A DNA stretch of 64,000 nt from NCBI GenBank assembly GCA_037974665.1, contig CM075771.1, forward strand, positions 22,393,425-22,457,424, given 5' to 3'. Shown here in pieces: positions 23,340 through 34,600 of this stretch. Every line of letters begins with the position of its first letter. The first letter of the stretch is position 1. The stretch comes from Ehretia macrophylla. Its lineage: Eukaryota; Streptophyta; Magnoliopsida; Boraginales; Ehretiaceae. A model generated the notes under the pieces. It searched no databases and was not told the origin of the DNA. It saw only the letters and a list, made by a program, of their open reading frames with translations. The position numbers and the translations under genes are program-made.

Positions 23340-25950
23340 TTTTTTTACATTTCAATTTCCACCCTTTCTAACATTAGTTTTTGACTGAGTGGCCTTTTTT
23401 CCAGTTAGCATTGGCTCTATCTTTTATTTTTTATTTTTTATTTTTGATTCTGAATGTCTACATCTTTTGTACCGATCGAGTTTGAATTCAATAATAAGAC
23501 ACCAATTCTACTACATATGTACATTGATTTTTTTCTTTCTTTTTGTTTCCTATAGAGAGATTAATCATAAAACAGTTTATCTTTAATGGAAGAGAATCTA
23601 TGCAAAGTGTAAAGTATAACCTCTAGAGGTACACATAATTACTACATACAATTACCAGAAGCAACAAATGATATATAATTAGACAAAGGCTCATACGTAC
23701 TGGTGAAGAAAATTGACCTGGACTTTATATATATATTTTTTAATATAATGGAGGCCGAAATTATGGTTAATTTGATTCAGAACTTTTGTAAGTCACTTGA
23801 CAATTCAATTTAACTCTTGGTTACTTATATTTTAGAACCTCAATCTTAATCGCTAGGTTAAAGACTTATTTACTTTTCAAAAAGATAAGAGGGGCTTGTA
23901 AGAACTATTTTATAAAGAACAAAACCTAAAATAAGTTTTTTTTTTTTGTTTGACTTGGAAAGTAACCACCTCATCTAAAGTTTAAACTGTTAGAGTTTTA
24001 ATGTTTTTAAAATGGTGGTTCATCTAAAAGTTTAAATTGTTAGAGTTTTAATGTTTTTAAAAGAGTGACGTTGAGTTTTGAAACCAAGACCTTTTGGTAC
24101 CTATACCATGTTTAGTGACCAACTAATTTAAAAGTTTAAAATGTTAAAAAAAAATTTATTATATTATTTATTATCTTCAATATGACCAAACATATATAGG
24201 CATTTACTTTTACATATGCAGCTTTCCCATGTTCTCTAAAAAAAATAAAAAGGAACATCATTTGTACTCAAATATCAAAACTGTAAGAAAGGTAGCCATC
24301 GGGAATCATAGGAAAATGGACAAGAAAAACTAGAAGAAACTGCATATAGGGTGCAAAAAAGAGGCAAAAAAAATAAAAGGACTCAAAATATGGATCGATT
24401 AATTTGTTTACAATAGCTCTTGAATGCATATAGGAGTGTAGATATATACCCAAGAAAGTGAAAATTGAAAGAATAAAAGAGAAAGTAGATCTATATAAAA
24501 TAATTACCTAGACTGCCAAGCCAACGAGCACGTCATTATCATGAGCGCGAGGAATAATTTGTCGATTAAAATTTAATATGGGAGGATTGATCTCCAAGAT
24601 TAAAAATCTAATTTTTTCGTTAAAAAATAGGATTAAAAAGCAAGAAACATGAGGGCAAAACAAGTAACATGCACTTAATTTAATTATTTGCGCTTGTGTT
24701 TACATTAAATTAGGGTTTTCGGATCATACAACTAAACCAAATCACTAGTGGTACTAAGTTACTGACTTTATTCATCCATAAATCTTCAATTTTCGTGCAA
24801 TATCCCAAGATTAAAGTACCATGCAACAACTTGCAGGCTTCGGGTTCTTTTGAGCCTTTTCGAACGTTACATTGCTTGCTTTAAAGAGGCAGGGAATTAA
24901 AATTTTAAGCTATAACCTTCTTTTGGATTACTAAGGAAGACAAGAACACAGGAAATTAAAAGGAAAATCGACGAAGAAATTCATGAAATATACACATTAT
25001 TTGTTCTCTACGTGTTCTATCATATCCTTTGCCTGTTTAGAAACCTCTACAGAGTGTGACATGTTAGCAACCGACCAAAGAATCAATTGATTCAGCCACG
25101 ACTTGTTAATGAAAATGACAAAGGTTGAGACGCTTGAGACGAAAAAACCTTAAATTGCTTGATCAGTAAGGATAATTAATAACAATTAATATATTATGCT
25201 ATCCATGTGGATGCTGCTGACTTTGGAATGCTCTATTCAAAATACAAGTTTGAGTGCTACATAAAGAAATTGAAGTTGTTAACACACCCTTCATGGGCGG
25301 CGAAATATTTCATTTTGCGTTTTGCAGATGTATAGTATTTATTTATTTTTAAATAGATAGCGCTAAAACTTGAAACAAATATATTTTTGTGACCAGACTC
25401 TTATAACATATTAATTAATTAATCACCTAATTTAAAAGTTTAAACTGTAAGAAAGAGTTTTATTATATTTGTTTATTATTTTCTAAAATACTTTATCTGG
25501 AACACTTGGAGAAATGTAATGCCGTAGAGTTATTAAGCTGATAGTATATTTATTTAAATTAATATGATGATTATAATGTGACATGAGACTAACCTACAGT
25601 AGCATGCAGAGAGATTATAATAAAAACCCCATTTTGTTTTTCTTTTAAGCGAATATGATATTGCAAATATTGAGAATTCTTCCCGGAACGCGATGGTAAC
25701 ATAATTACAAATTAAATGCATGGGAGAAACGTATGGAAGGAGGTCAAAATCATGTCTAGCCACAAGTACAAATCATATTATCGTGAAGAAGATTGAGGGG
25801 AAGGCAAGGAGCTAGGTCAATTGTGTTAGTATTGGATTGTCTTGGACACCACTCTAAACTTGTCTCCAGCAACAGTTGGTCCAACCAAGCCAGCTGCGTT
25901 TGAAGCTCATTCCACTTCACTCTTTTCTTTAAATTATACTATTTTCCCAT
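23340..25950. other. Spacer between laccase copies 2 and 3
   Basis: No gene seen. It holds the 3' flank of copy 2 and a 49-bp tandem duplication of a CATCTAAAGTTTAAACTGTTAG-type unit (about 23971-24060). From about 24190 it holds the upstream module of copy 3, which is shared with 17860-19980. Confidence 0.6.
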
Positions 25951-25951
25951 C

Positions 25952-25990
25952 ACCTAATCACCAAACGCCTCAATGAATACCTATATATAC
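25952..25990 (+). promoter_or_regulatory. SMRE pair and TATA box of laccase copy 3
   Basis: ACCTAAT (25952-25958), ACCAAAC (25960-25966) and CTATATATAC (25981-25990) lie about 85 bp before the ATG. This is the same order as in the other copies but with closer spacing. Confidence 0.55.
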
Positions 25991-26074
25991 ACTTGTATAA
26001 TAACTTGCATTGAATAAAACAACTAGAAATCGCTGAAGTCCATCGTAGCTGCAGAGATATCCCCTTAAGTGACA

Positions 26075-28722
26075 ATGGGGGCTATTCTTCCATCAAAACC
26101 ATCTATTCTAGTACTCATCTCATTAATTTCATAATGCTTCTTCTCTGAAGTTGAAGGGGTTACCAGGCACTATAAATTTGATGTATGCTTCTCATTCTCT
26201 TCACTCAAATAATTATCGTTTTCAAGTAAAATAGCGTATTTATATCATTAGATAGGATCGGCTATAATATCTTTTTTTTCAATTTAATAAAATTTCAATT
26301 TTATGCTTTGGAAAATTTGTAGATCAAATTGCAAAACGTGACACGGCTTTGCCACACGAAGAGCATGGTGACAGTAAATGGTCAGTTTCCTGGACCTCGC
26401 ATCATGGCTAGGGAAGGCGACCGCCTTCTCATTGAAGTAGTCAATCATGTTCAGAACAACATGTCCATTCACTGGTAAGGAAAAAAAGAAATAGTTTCAG
26501 TAGCTTCTTTAACAGCAAGCTTACTACAAACCAGTGCTTGTAAATTTCAAACCGATTAGTCTAATAGTGAAGTATTTGGAAAGTGATCGAGACTCGAGCA
26601 ACTTGTTTAAGTCTCGATAAATATTGTATTTGGCACATGACGTTGTAATCTAATGCTATTTATTATAGGCATGGTATTCGGCAGCTTAGTAACGGATGGG
26701 CTGATGGACCAGTATACATAACACAATGTCCAATTCAAATTGGTTAGAAATATGAGTATAACTTCACAATTGTTGGCCAAAGAAGGACTCTCTTTTGGCA
26801 TGCACATTTCTCGTGGCTAAGGTCATCCGTTTATGATCCCCTGATCATTCTTCCTAAGCAAAACGACTCCTACCCATTTCGGAAACCCTACAAGGAAGTT
26901 CCTATCATCTTTGGTAATTTACTACTCCCAATATTACAATAAACTCTACAACTCATTAAAGATTATTGTCATATGTCACTACGATGATACTTCACCATTC
27001 TCTATATATGTAATACAATTTTTAGTATTTAGTAGATGAATTCTTACCGTATAAATTAAGTAGAATAGAGTATTACTTCAAATTTGAGTGAAATAAAACA
27101 TTACATACTCTTCCTTAAAATGGCTCTAAATTGCTAAACCGATTAAATGCAACTCCAAATGGCAGGAGAATGGTTTAATGGAGATACTGAGGCTATAATT
27201 AGGCAAGCCTTACAATCTGGTGGCGGTCCAAACGTGTCCGATGCCTATACCATAAATGGACTTCCAGGACCATTATATAACTGCTCCGCAAAAGGTATTA
27301 AATAAAAAAACATTGTTATATATTACCCAGTTGATGCTAACAAAATCTACAATTAATACAATATTGTAATGTATTTCGGATACTTTGAAGCTGAAGGTGA
27401 AGCCTGGGAAGACTTATCTACTTCGATTGATCAACGCAGCACTCAATGATGAGCTTTTCTTTAGCATTGCAAACCATACCTTAACAGTTGTTGAAGCTGA
27501 TGCAATTTATGTCAAACCATTTGAGACTGACACGATTCTCATTGCTCCAGGGCAAACAACAAACGTTCTTTTAAAGACTAAACCCAAATTCCCAAGAGCA
27601 ACTTTCTTCATGACTGCTAGGCCATACGTGACTGGCCTTGCCACATTTGACAACACAACTGTTGCTGGCATACTTGAGTATGAACCACCATCTTCTAGTT
27701 CTCATCATGCCAGTGTTTCCATGAAAAAACTTCCACTGATTCAACCTTCTCTGCCAGCGCTCAATGACACTGCATTTGCAACCAATTTCGCGAACCGATT
27801 ACGCAGTCTAGCAAGCGCTAAACACGCTGCTAATGTTCCTCAAAAAGTTGATAAGCATTTCTTTTTCACAGTAGGTCTTGGAACTAGTCCATGTCACCAA
27901 TACCAGACCTGCCAAGGACCCAATGAAACTAAATTTGCTGCATCTGTCAACAATGTGTCCTTTGTTCAACCAACCACGGCCCTTCTTCAAGCTCATTTCT
28001 TTGGGCAATCGACTGGTGTTTATAGCCCTAATTTTCCATACAGTCCCTCTCATTGGTTTAACTATGCTGGAACACCACCAAACAACACAATGGTAAGCAA
28101 CGGAACAAGAATCATGGTGCTACCATACAACACTAGCGTTGAGCTGATCATGCAGGATACTAGCATTCTTGGTGCCGAGAGCCACCCTCTTCATCTCCAT
28201 GGCTTCAACTTCTTTGTTGTCGGCCAAGGCTTCGGAAATTTTGATCCTAAGAAAGACCCTGCAAAATTTAACCTAGTTGACCCCATTGAGAGAAACACTG
28301 TAGGTGTGCCTTCAGGTGGTTGGGTAGCAATCCGATTTCTCGCTGACAATCCAGGTAAGTGACATCATCTTAAAAGTTAAATGCTTTAAACAATAATTAC
28401 TCGCCCCTAGAGTCCCATTTTACATGTCAATACTAAAAATAAAATTTTGAGTAAAATTTACTGACTTTAAAAATAGTGAGAGTTCAAATCTATCTATTCT
28501 AAAAAAGCCGATTTGATTCCCCTCTCGAATAATTATCAAGACACGTATGCAACTATATATGCATTTCTGATTACTTTATTTTCATTTTTAGGTGTATGAT
28601 TTATGCATTGTCACTTAAAAATTCATACTAGCTGGGGTTTGAAGATGGCTTGGCTGGTCTTAAATGGGAAACTTCCTCATCAGAAGCTGCTTCCTCCACC
28701 GGCTGATCTCCCCAAATGCTAA
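26075..28722 (+). pseudogene. Laccase (LAC17-like), copy 3, pseudogene
   Basis: It has the same six-exon layout as its neighbours: 26075-26182, 26323-26474, 26669-26913, 27166-27294, 27380-28354 and 28592-28722. It is more divergent and three codons longer in exon 5 (a Ser/His-rich insertion near EPPSSSSHH). It is clearly dead, with a TAA in the signal peptide (26132-26134) and a TAG in exon 3 (26745-26747). The intron 4 acceptor is GG instead of AG (27378-27379), and a TGA at 28597-28599 replaces the Trp before the last copper motif. Exon 5 nonetheless keeps a 325-codon open frame with HPLHLHG intact, so decay is fairly recent or part of the protein was under selection until lately. A miR397 complementary site is kept at 27429-27449. 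Confidence 0.92.
27429..27449 (+). promoter_or_regulatory. miR397 complementary site (laccase copy 3)
   Basis: GATCAACGCAGCACTCAATGA differs from the perfect complement of miR397 at the first base and at one central base. Its 3' half, which pairs with the miRNA seed, is a perfect match, unlike the sites in copies 1 and 2. Confidence 0.65.
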
Positions 28723-29508
28723 CATCATCAATTTCTACCCTTTTTTTTTAAGTGCCTCGAGATTTTCCATTTTAGTTTCCATCACCAATGTAATTTTGCA
28801 GGCGTTTCCTATTCCATTTTTCGGCATTTTTCAAAATAATTTGTTGTTGTATTTTTTTTCTTTTTCTTCTTGAACAGTTGAAAACTTCCTGTAATAAATC
28901 AATTTGGAGATAAAAAAATGTTCTTTGCAAGGTGGAATACAATTTAATTACTTTTTAATTTTGCCAGAACTTAGATCTACTCTTCAATGTTGACAAGTCA
29001 CCTAGAAACTTAATCTATACGTGTAGATCTACACGATATATGAAAAAGATTAATACCACAAACAGTCTCGTAATTTTTTTATGAGTTGACGTTTTGGCTC
29101 TTGAGATTTTATTTTATGTCTTTTGAATCTTCACTTTTTCGACCAAAAAAAAAAATCACTTTTTAAATATAAGAGTCCTTTAATTCAGCTAGTATTTTTA
29201 CCAAAAAAAAATAATGGCAAGATACATGTAACTTGCACGCCAACTGTATCTTGGGTACATTTCAAGCATATTACGTCATCGGCATATGAGCTTTTCAAAT
29301 CAATTGATACCACAAATGATCTACGAAGCAAATCGTATTCTTTAGTTTCTGATTCATCAAAAGCAATTCATGTGAACATAATCCTCATATATTAGTACGA
29401 CAAGTATTCATCATGTTCGTAGTTAATTTGAATACTCGTTTAGCTAGCTAGCTAGTTATCGGAGGCTGTTAAAGTGATTATTAATTTCTAAAATTTGGGA
29501 AAGCATCG

Positions 29509-29543
<35 letters not shown>

Positions 29544-30843
29544 ACCACGTTGATTGTCAGAGTCAATAAATTAGTTTACTAGCAAGGCGTTTGCCAAAAG
29601 AGGGATTGAAAGAAACAACAGACAAGAACAAGGGCACAATCGGAGAGACTATACCATGAGTAAACATCAAATATGTAACGTCAAGGAATTTATTTATCTT
29701 AAAAATAGTAGGAATGTTAGAATTTGTCAACGTTATAGGTTTAGAAATTAAAGTTACCAAACATCAAATGATTTTGGCATTATTAGACGCTACAATTTTG
29801 AAGTATGTATTACATGGCAGTTTTAATTATATATATAAGATCATGTTCAGTGATTTAGTCTACCACCGTTAAATCAAATAGTTAAAAATTTACATCTCTT
29901 GAATCTCAAAATTATAATGTTACGAGAAGATGCTATTCTAATTAGTGCTTTTATTTTTTTTATTTTAGTTTTATCCTTGTTTGGTATATGACAGCATATC
30001 AAAGTGCAGATGGAATCAACTTCCCTGCATCTATTAACAATAGATCCTTCAAGTAATTGATTTAAAGGAGGGTAAGATAAATTTGCATACATTTAAGTTT
30101 ATCATATACAATTTGATAAAGTATCAATAAACAATGATATTTTCAAGCATAAATCATCTCAAATTATTTTCAATAAACAATTTAACTTAAAGTCTAACGA
30201 GATCACATTCCAAAAATCACCAAATACAAATAAGGGAGACTAGGAAAACTAATTTCATCTATATAGAAAAAAATAATAATAATAACAAAAATCACCTGAG
30301 AGGCTAAAAAAGGAGTATGGAGTTTTGATCGTTTATTAAACTTTTTTATTGTTTCAGTTATCTACTATAATCTGTAAAGTTTAACATTTTGAAGGTTTTA
30401 TTCATTTTTACTTTTGTTAGTATACAAATTACATGTGTGCATTATAATAGTTCATAAATTTTAATATTGAAATTGGATTAAAAACTTATTTGAAACAAAT
30501 GTTAAAATAAGTAAGTAACTCAAACAAAATTAATAATTTATTTGAAACTTCGGGGCTTCTTCTTTAATGATCACGAAAGAAAATAACAAATAAAGCTTGA
30601 TGGCAGTGTGTCACCTATCAACTTACGACCACCAAAAGCAAGACAAGTCAGACAGTGCCCAAATCAATTCCTTTTAATATTTATATTTCCACACCCCCAC
30701 CGCACCGCACTCACCTAGTAAAGGAAAGCGTTTTACCCCGCCTCCGGAGACGCCGTCGTAACACCACCTTACGCCGGTGCCTCCGCCCTCCACCACCCCC
30801 ATAAATAACTAAATACGAAAGAAAAGATTTTTGAAACCAAAAA
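28723..30843. other. Intergenic region between laccase cluster and PAT gene
   Basis: No gene seen. It contains a long (AT)n microsatellite at about 29510-29541 and otherwise AT-rich unique-looking sequence. Before the downstream ATG lies a C-rich leader (30688-30800); opposite-strand frames rich in Gly/Arg there are artefacts. Confidence 0.6.
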
Positions 30844-33800
30844 ATGCTACGTGGCAGCAAACTGTCGCTGCACGTAAGCGTGGTGATAGCTAGTATCATA
30901 TACATCTACTTCTCGACGGTGTTGGTATTTATAGATGAATGGTTCGGGCTGGGCTCTTCTCCGGGCTTGTTAAACGCCGTCGTGTTCACGGCCGTGGCAT
31001 TCATGTGCGTTTACAGCTACAAGCGTGCCATGTTCACTGATCCGGGTCGGGTCCCAAGCTTATATGTGCCAGATGTCGAGGACGCCGATAACCCCATCCA
31101 TGAGATCAAACGCAAGGTTAGAGTTTTTCCATTTAAAGCAAATATTTTTTACACTTTTTGATTTTTTTAGTCATTTGTTACCGTTTGTTTTTTGTTTTTG
31201 ATATGAGCTGGTATAAAGATGAGTTCTTTTTGTAAATATAATTGATTCAAGTAAAAAAAGATAGTAGGTATACGAAACTCCTGCAATGCACGAGTAAATA
31301 TGATAGATTCAAGCAAATTTAACAGCTGTTTTTACGACTACAGCCAGTGTTTTAGTTGTAAATATAGTTCCATATACGAAATCCCCGCAATGCACAAGTA
31401 AATGTAATAGATTCAATCAAATGTAACAGCTATTTTTACGACTAGAACCAGTCCCACGGTGACAACTCTTACCTAAAGCTGGTAAAGATAGGTTCTTTCT
31501 GTAAATGTAATCGATTCAAGTGAAATAAGCAATCTGGTGCATGAATCTTTCACAATAAGCTGATCTTGAAAACGGTCCAATCATTTTAGGTCTACTCCAC
31601 GCGACTTTACCTTGCATTTCTCCAAGAGCTGTTTCCGACTGGATGAACCTGGTCAGGGTGACAACTCTTATAATTGATTCAACTAAATCGTGGATAATTA
31701 CGCATTTAATAGTTATTATAATGGTCACTTTTGTTTTGTTTTGTTTTATATTTTAGTTTTCAATTTTTTTTATTTTCTTGCTCTTTCCTTTTACTGGTAA
31801 TGAGGTGGTTTATTGTTTCCTTTAATGGTAAGGTGTCTGAGAATTTGATTGCAATTGAAGCAATGAAGTGCAAAACTACTGATCCCCCTGGTTTCTACTA
31901 AAGGAACTGTTGATTAAGGAGTAAATGGATTGCAAGCGGTTGGCACCACCGTTAACCATTTGTTGCAATTGGTTCAAGGGTTGACATGAGAAAATGTTAG
32001 TTTGTAATCCATTTATGGAAAAACCGGGTTCTGGAGATGTGGTCATAAAAGTGACTTGTTTGAATATTTGGAAATTTTCCAGAAAATTTAGTTGCATTTT
32101 GGTCGTTAACTTAAATCTATATCAGATGGAGAAAAATTACATCAATCTGCCATGTTTTCCCGAATGGTTTTGGCCAATGAAGCAAGACCTCTGAAGATAA
32201 CTGACTGCCACTAAAGTGGGAAGCTAGGATCATGCAATGATCAATAGATTCGATACTTTATAGACCAATGAGTCATCAGCAGATCTGATGCATCGGCTAG
32301 TTTGTCGTTATTAATAATTGCTTTGTGGGCCTCAGAGTACAGTTGGAGATGTTCGATATGGATTTTGGTTGGGGGTAGTGAGATTGTGATTGCCTCTCTA
32401 TATTCATCTTTATTCCATGAGTCACTCCTTTGATATTATTAGATCACGCTCTTAACTAGATATCAGGAAGAACTAACTAGGCATCCCCTGCTTGGAATTA
32501 TAATAAATTCACTGATGAAATTGAGAAAGTTTTCTGAGTCCCTAGGTCAGAAGTAGTTATGCCTGATTGCTAACATATAATTTAATGTGGATCCGGTAAG
32601 CGTAAGATTGAATGTTTATAATTTTAACTTTATGGACCTGATCTTTTCATGAATCATGCTGCAGGGTGGGGACTTGAGGTACTGCCAGAAATGTTCCCAT
32701 CATAAGCCTCCCCGTGCCCATCATTGCCGTGTATGTAACAGATGTGTCTTACGAATGGTATGCTTCATCTACATTGACATTCTTGCTTTTTCTCTAGTGT
32801 CCTGGATATGGTGTTAAAATGCTGCTTTTCTAATATAAGGATCATCATTGCGTATGGATGAATAATTGTGTGGGCCATGCAAACTATAAGGTCTTCTTTG
32901 TCTTCGTGGTGTATGCTGTTATTGCATGCATTTACTCCCTGGTATGTCATTTTTCCATTTTAAGCTTAAACATTTTGAGCTTTAGTTGTTTTGCCTTCGA
33001 TTTGAGTAATCTTAAGTCGAAACTTTTTTGTTCCTTATTAACATCTTTCCATATGTATCTTCAATTTTGGAGACTAATCCATATTACTTTGGAGTCCTTT
33101 GGCCATCTATTCGCATTGACCAGAGCCATAGATTTCAAGACCATAATTGTTTCTCCACGATCCTTTCTGGAAATGCATGCCCAACAACATAAATCATTCT
33201 TCTAATTTCTGCGTTCAATTATTAATTTCAGTCCCTTTTTACACGGAGTCTTCTGGTTACTAATTATGCATTTACCAAATGGAAGCACCTCAAGACCATA
33301 ACTTCTTGTGTTTTCTCCAATCACCCTTCTGTTATTTCAGGTTTTGCTTGTGGGTAGCCTAGCTTTTGAATCTGAAGAGGATGATCAGGATGAAGGCTCT
33401 TTCAGAACTATATACGTAATTTCTCAGTTCTGTTTATTCTTTATTCTAATCTGTTCTATCAGTTGCTTCACAAAACAGTGCAACTTCCAGGTCATTTCTG
33501 GGCTTCTGCTGGTCCCATTAAGTGTGGCGCTCAGCTTTTTCGTGGGTTGGCATATCTACCTTATGTTGCAAAATAAGACCACAATTGAGGTGCATTCTGC
33601 TGTCAATTCTTGTTCTTCCACTTGTTCGTTGGCCATTTACTTCAATGAGAATTGATAATGGAATGCTTCATCTTGCAGTACCATGAAGGTGTAAGAGCTA
33701 TGTGGCTAGCAGAAAAAGGAGGCTATGTCTATTCACATCCATATGATCTTGGTGCATTTGAAAATTTGATATCAGTAAGATTATTCTTCATTTCCCTCTA

Positions 33801-34200
33801 TTGTTCTCTTCTTTTTTCCTAAGCTCTGTGTTTGATTAGTTATATGCACCCTTCCTTAAACCTGAGAGCGTCTTTTGATGTCGGCGCCTAAATCTAACGG
33901 TCCCTATTGAGCTACCTAGGCATGGAATTATTGCCATTTGGCCGATAATTATTAGCCGTTCATAGCTAGGAATTCTGCACATGGATGGGTTTATGACGAT
34001 CATTGGTTTATTTAACCTCGAATGAAATCCCATAATTTCTAAGACCTACATTTTGTTGCTTGTATCTTTTTGCCACACTGATACAGATACTTGGTCCAAA
34101 TATCCTTTGCTGGTTATGCCCCACATCAGGACATGTTGGTTCTGGTCTTCGCTTTCACGCTGCTCTTGATAAACTAGCTGCAACACCGTCTTCAAAGTGA
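30844..34200 (+). CDS. DHHC protein S-acyltransferase (PAT15/16-like), 283 aa
   Basis: A membrane enzyme that transfers palmitate to protein cysteines. Exons are 30844-31116, 32665-32757, 32840-32941, 33341-33415, 33491-33589, 33679-33774 and 34087-34200, all phase 0. Two N-terminal membrane helices are encoded in exon 1 (about residues 7-28 and 40-60), followed by the DPGRVP motif. Next come the Cys-rich domain ([19 protein letters not shown]), the catalytic DHHC at residues 123-126, two more helices (about 137-160 and 182-207), TTIE (TTxE motif) at 211-214 and YHEGVRAMW. The length and sequence resemble Arabidopsis PAT15/PAT16. The stop at 34198-34200 overlaps a good donor (TCAAA/GTGAGT). 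Splicing to an acceptor at 34497 would instead end the protein about 14 residues later at 34541-34543. Intron 1 is long (1.5 kb) and contains a local repeat. Confidence 0.9.
31206..31525. repeat. Tandem repeat in PAT intron 1, period about 105 bp
   Basis: A block TACGAAA.TCC.GCAATGCAC.AGTAAAT...TTTTTACGACTA starts at 31271 and again at 31376. A linked block GCTGGTA.AAGAT.GGTTCTTT.TGTAAAT occurs at about 31207 and 31477. It reads as two to three degenerate copies of one unit within the intron. No TIR or tail was found. Confidence 0.65.
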
Positions 34201-34600
34201 GTGTCTTGATTCAATCATAGCACCGGCATCTTGTGATGAAGTCTGATTTTTCTCTGTACAATCCATACTATATGCTTCAGCTAACTCAGAAGAGGCAGGG
34301 GATGCCTTTTCTAGATCTGCCCATTTTAACCGGCCAGAGAGTCCTTTAAGGTTTCTGATACGAAGTCTAGTTATCACAAGAGAGTCTGATTCCCTCTATT
34401 TTCTTTCTTCTCCATTTTGCGGCGAACACGAGATAATTTTAATGAGTGATCACTGTTCTTAGAATAGATTCATTTCTTGATAGTTTAAATTTTGTAGAGT
34501 TCACATACTTCGTGTACAAAAGAGCAGCCCGGTTGGAAGCTGACTCGCAACAATCTCAGGTAGGAAAATATAGCTCAAGTGATTGTAAGTCATGATACTG

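Larger units (their letters stand above)
20290..23500 (+). repeat. Laccase duplication unit, copy 2
   Basis: Counterpart of the unit at 11030-14440. Exon lengths are identical, most introns align, and the 5' and 3' flanks share long near-identical blocks, so the two are recent duplicates. Confidence 0.75.

Noticed and set aside
27808-28053. 81-codon minus-strand frame within laccase copy 3
   Set aside because: It is antisense to a conserved laccase exon; the plus strand explains the conservation.
30711-30905. Gly/Arg-rich minus-strand frame
   Set aside because: It lies opposite the C-rich leader and first codons of the acyltransferase gene.
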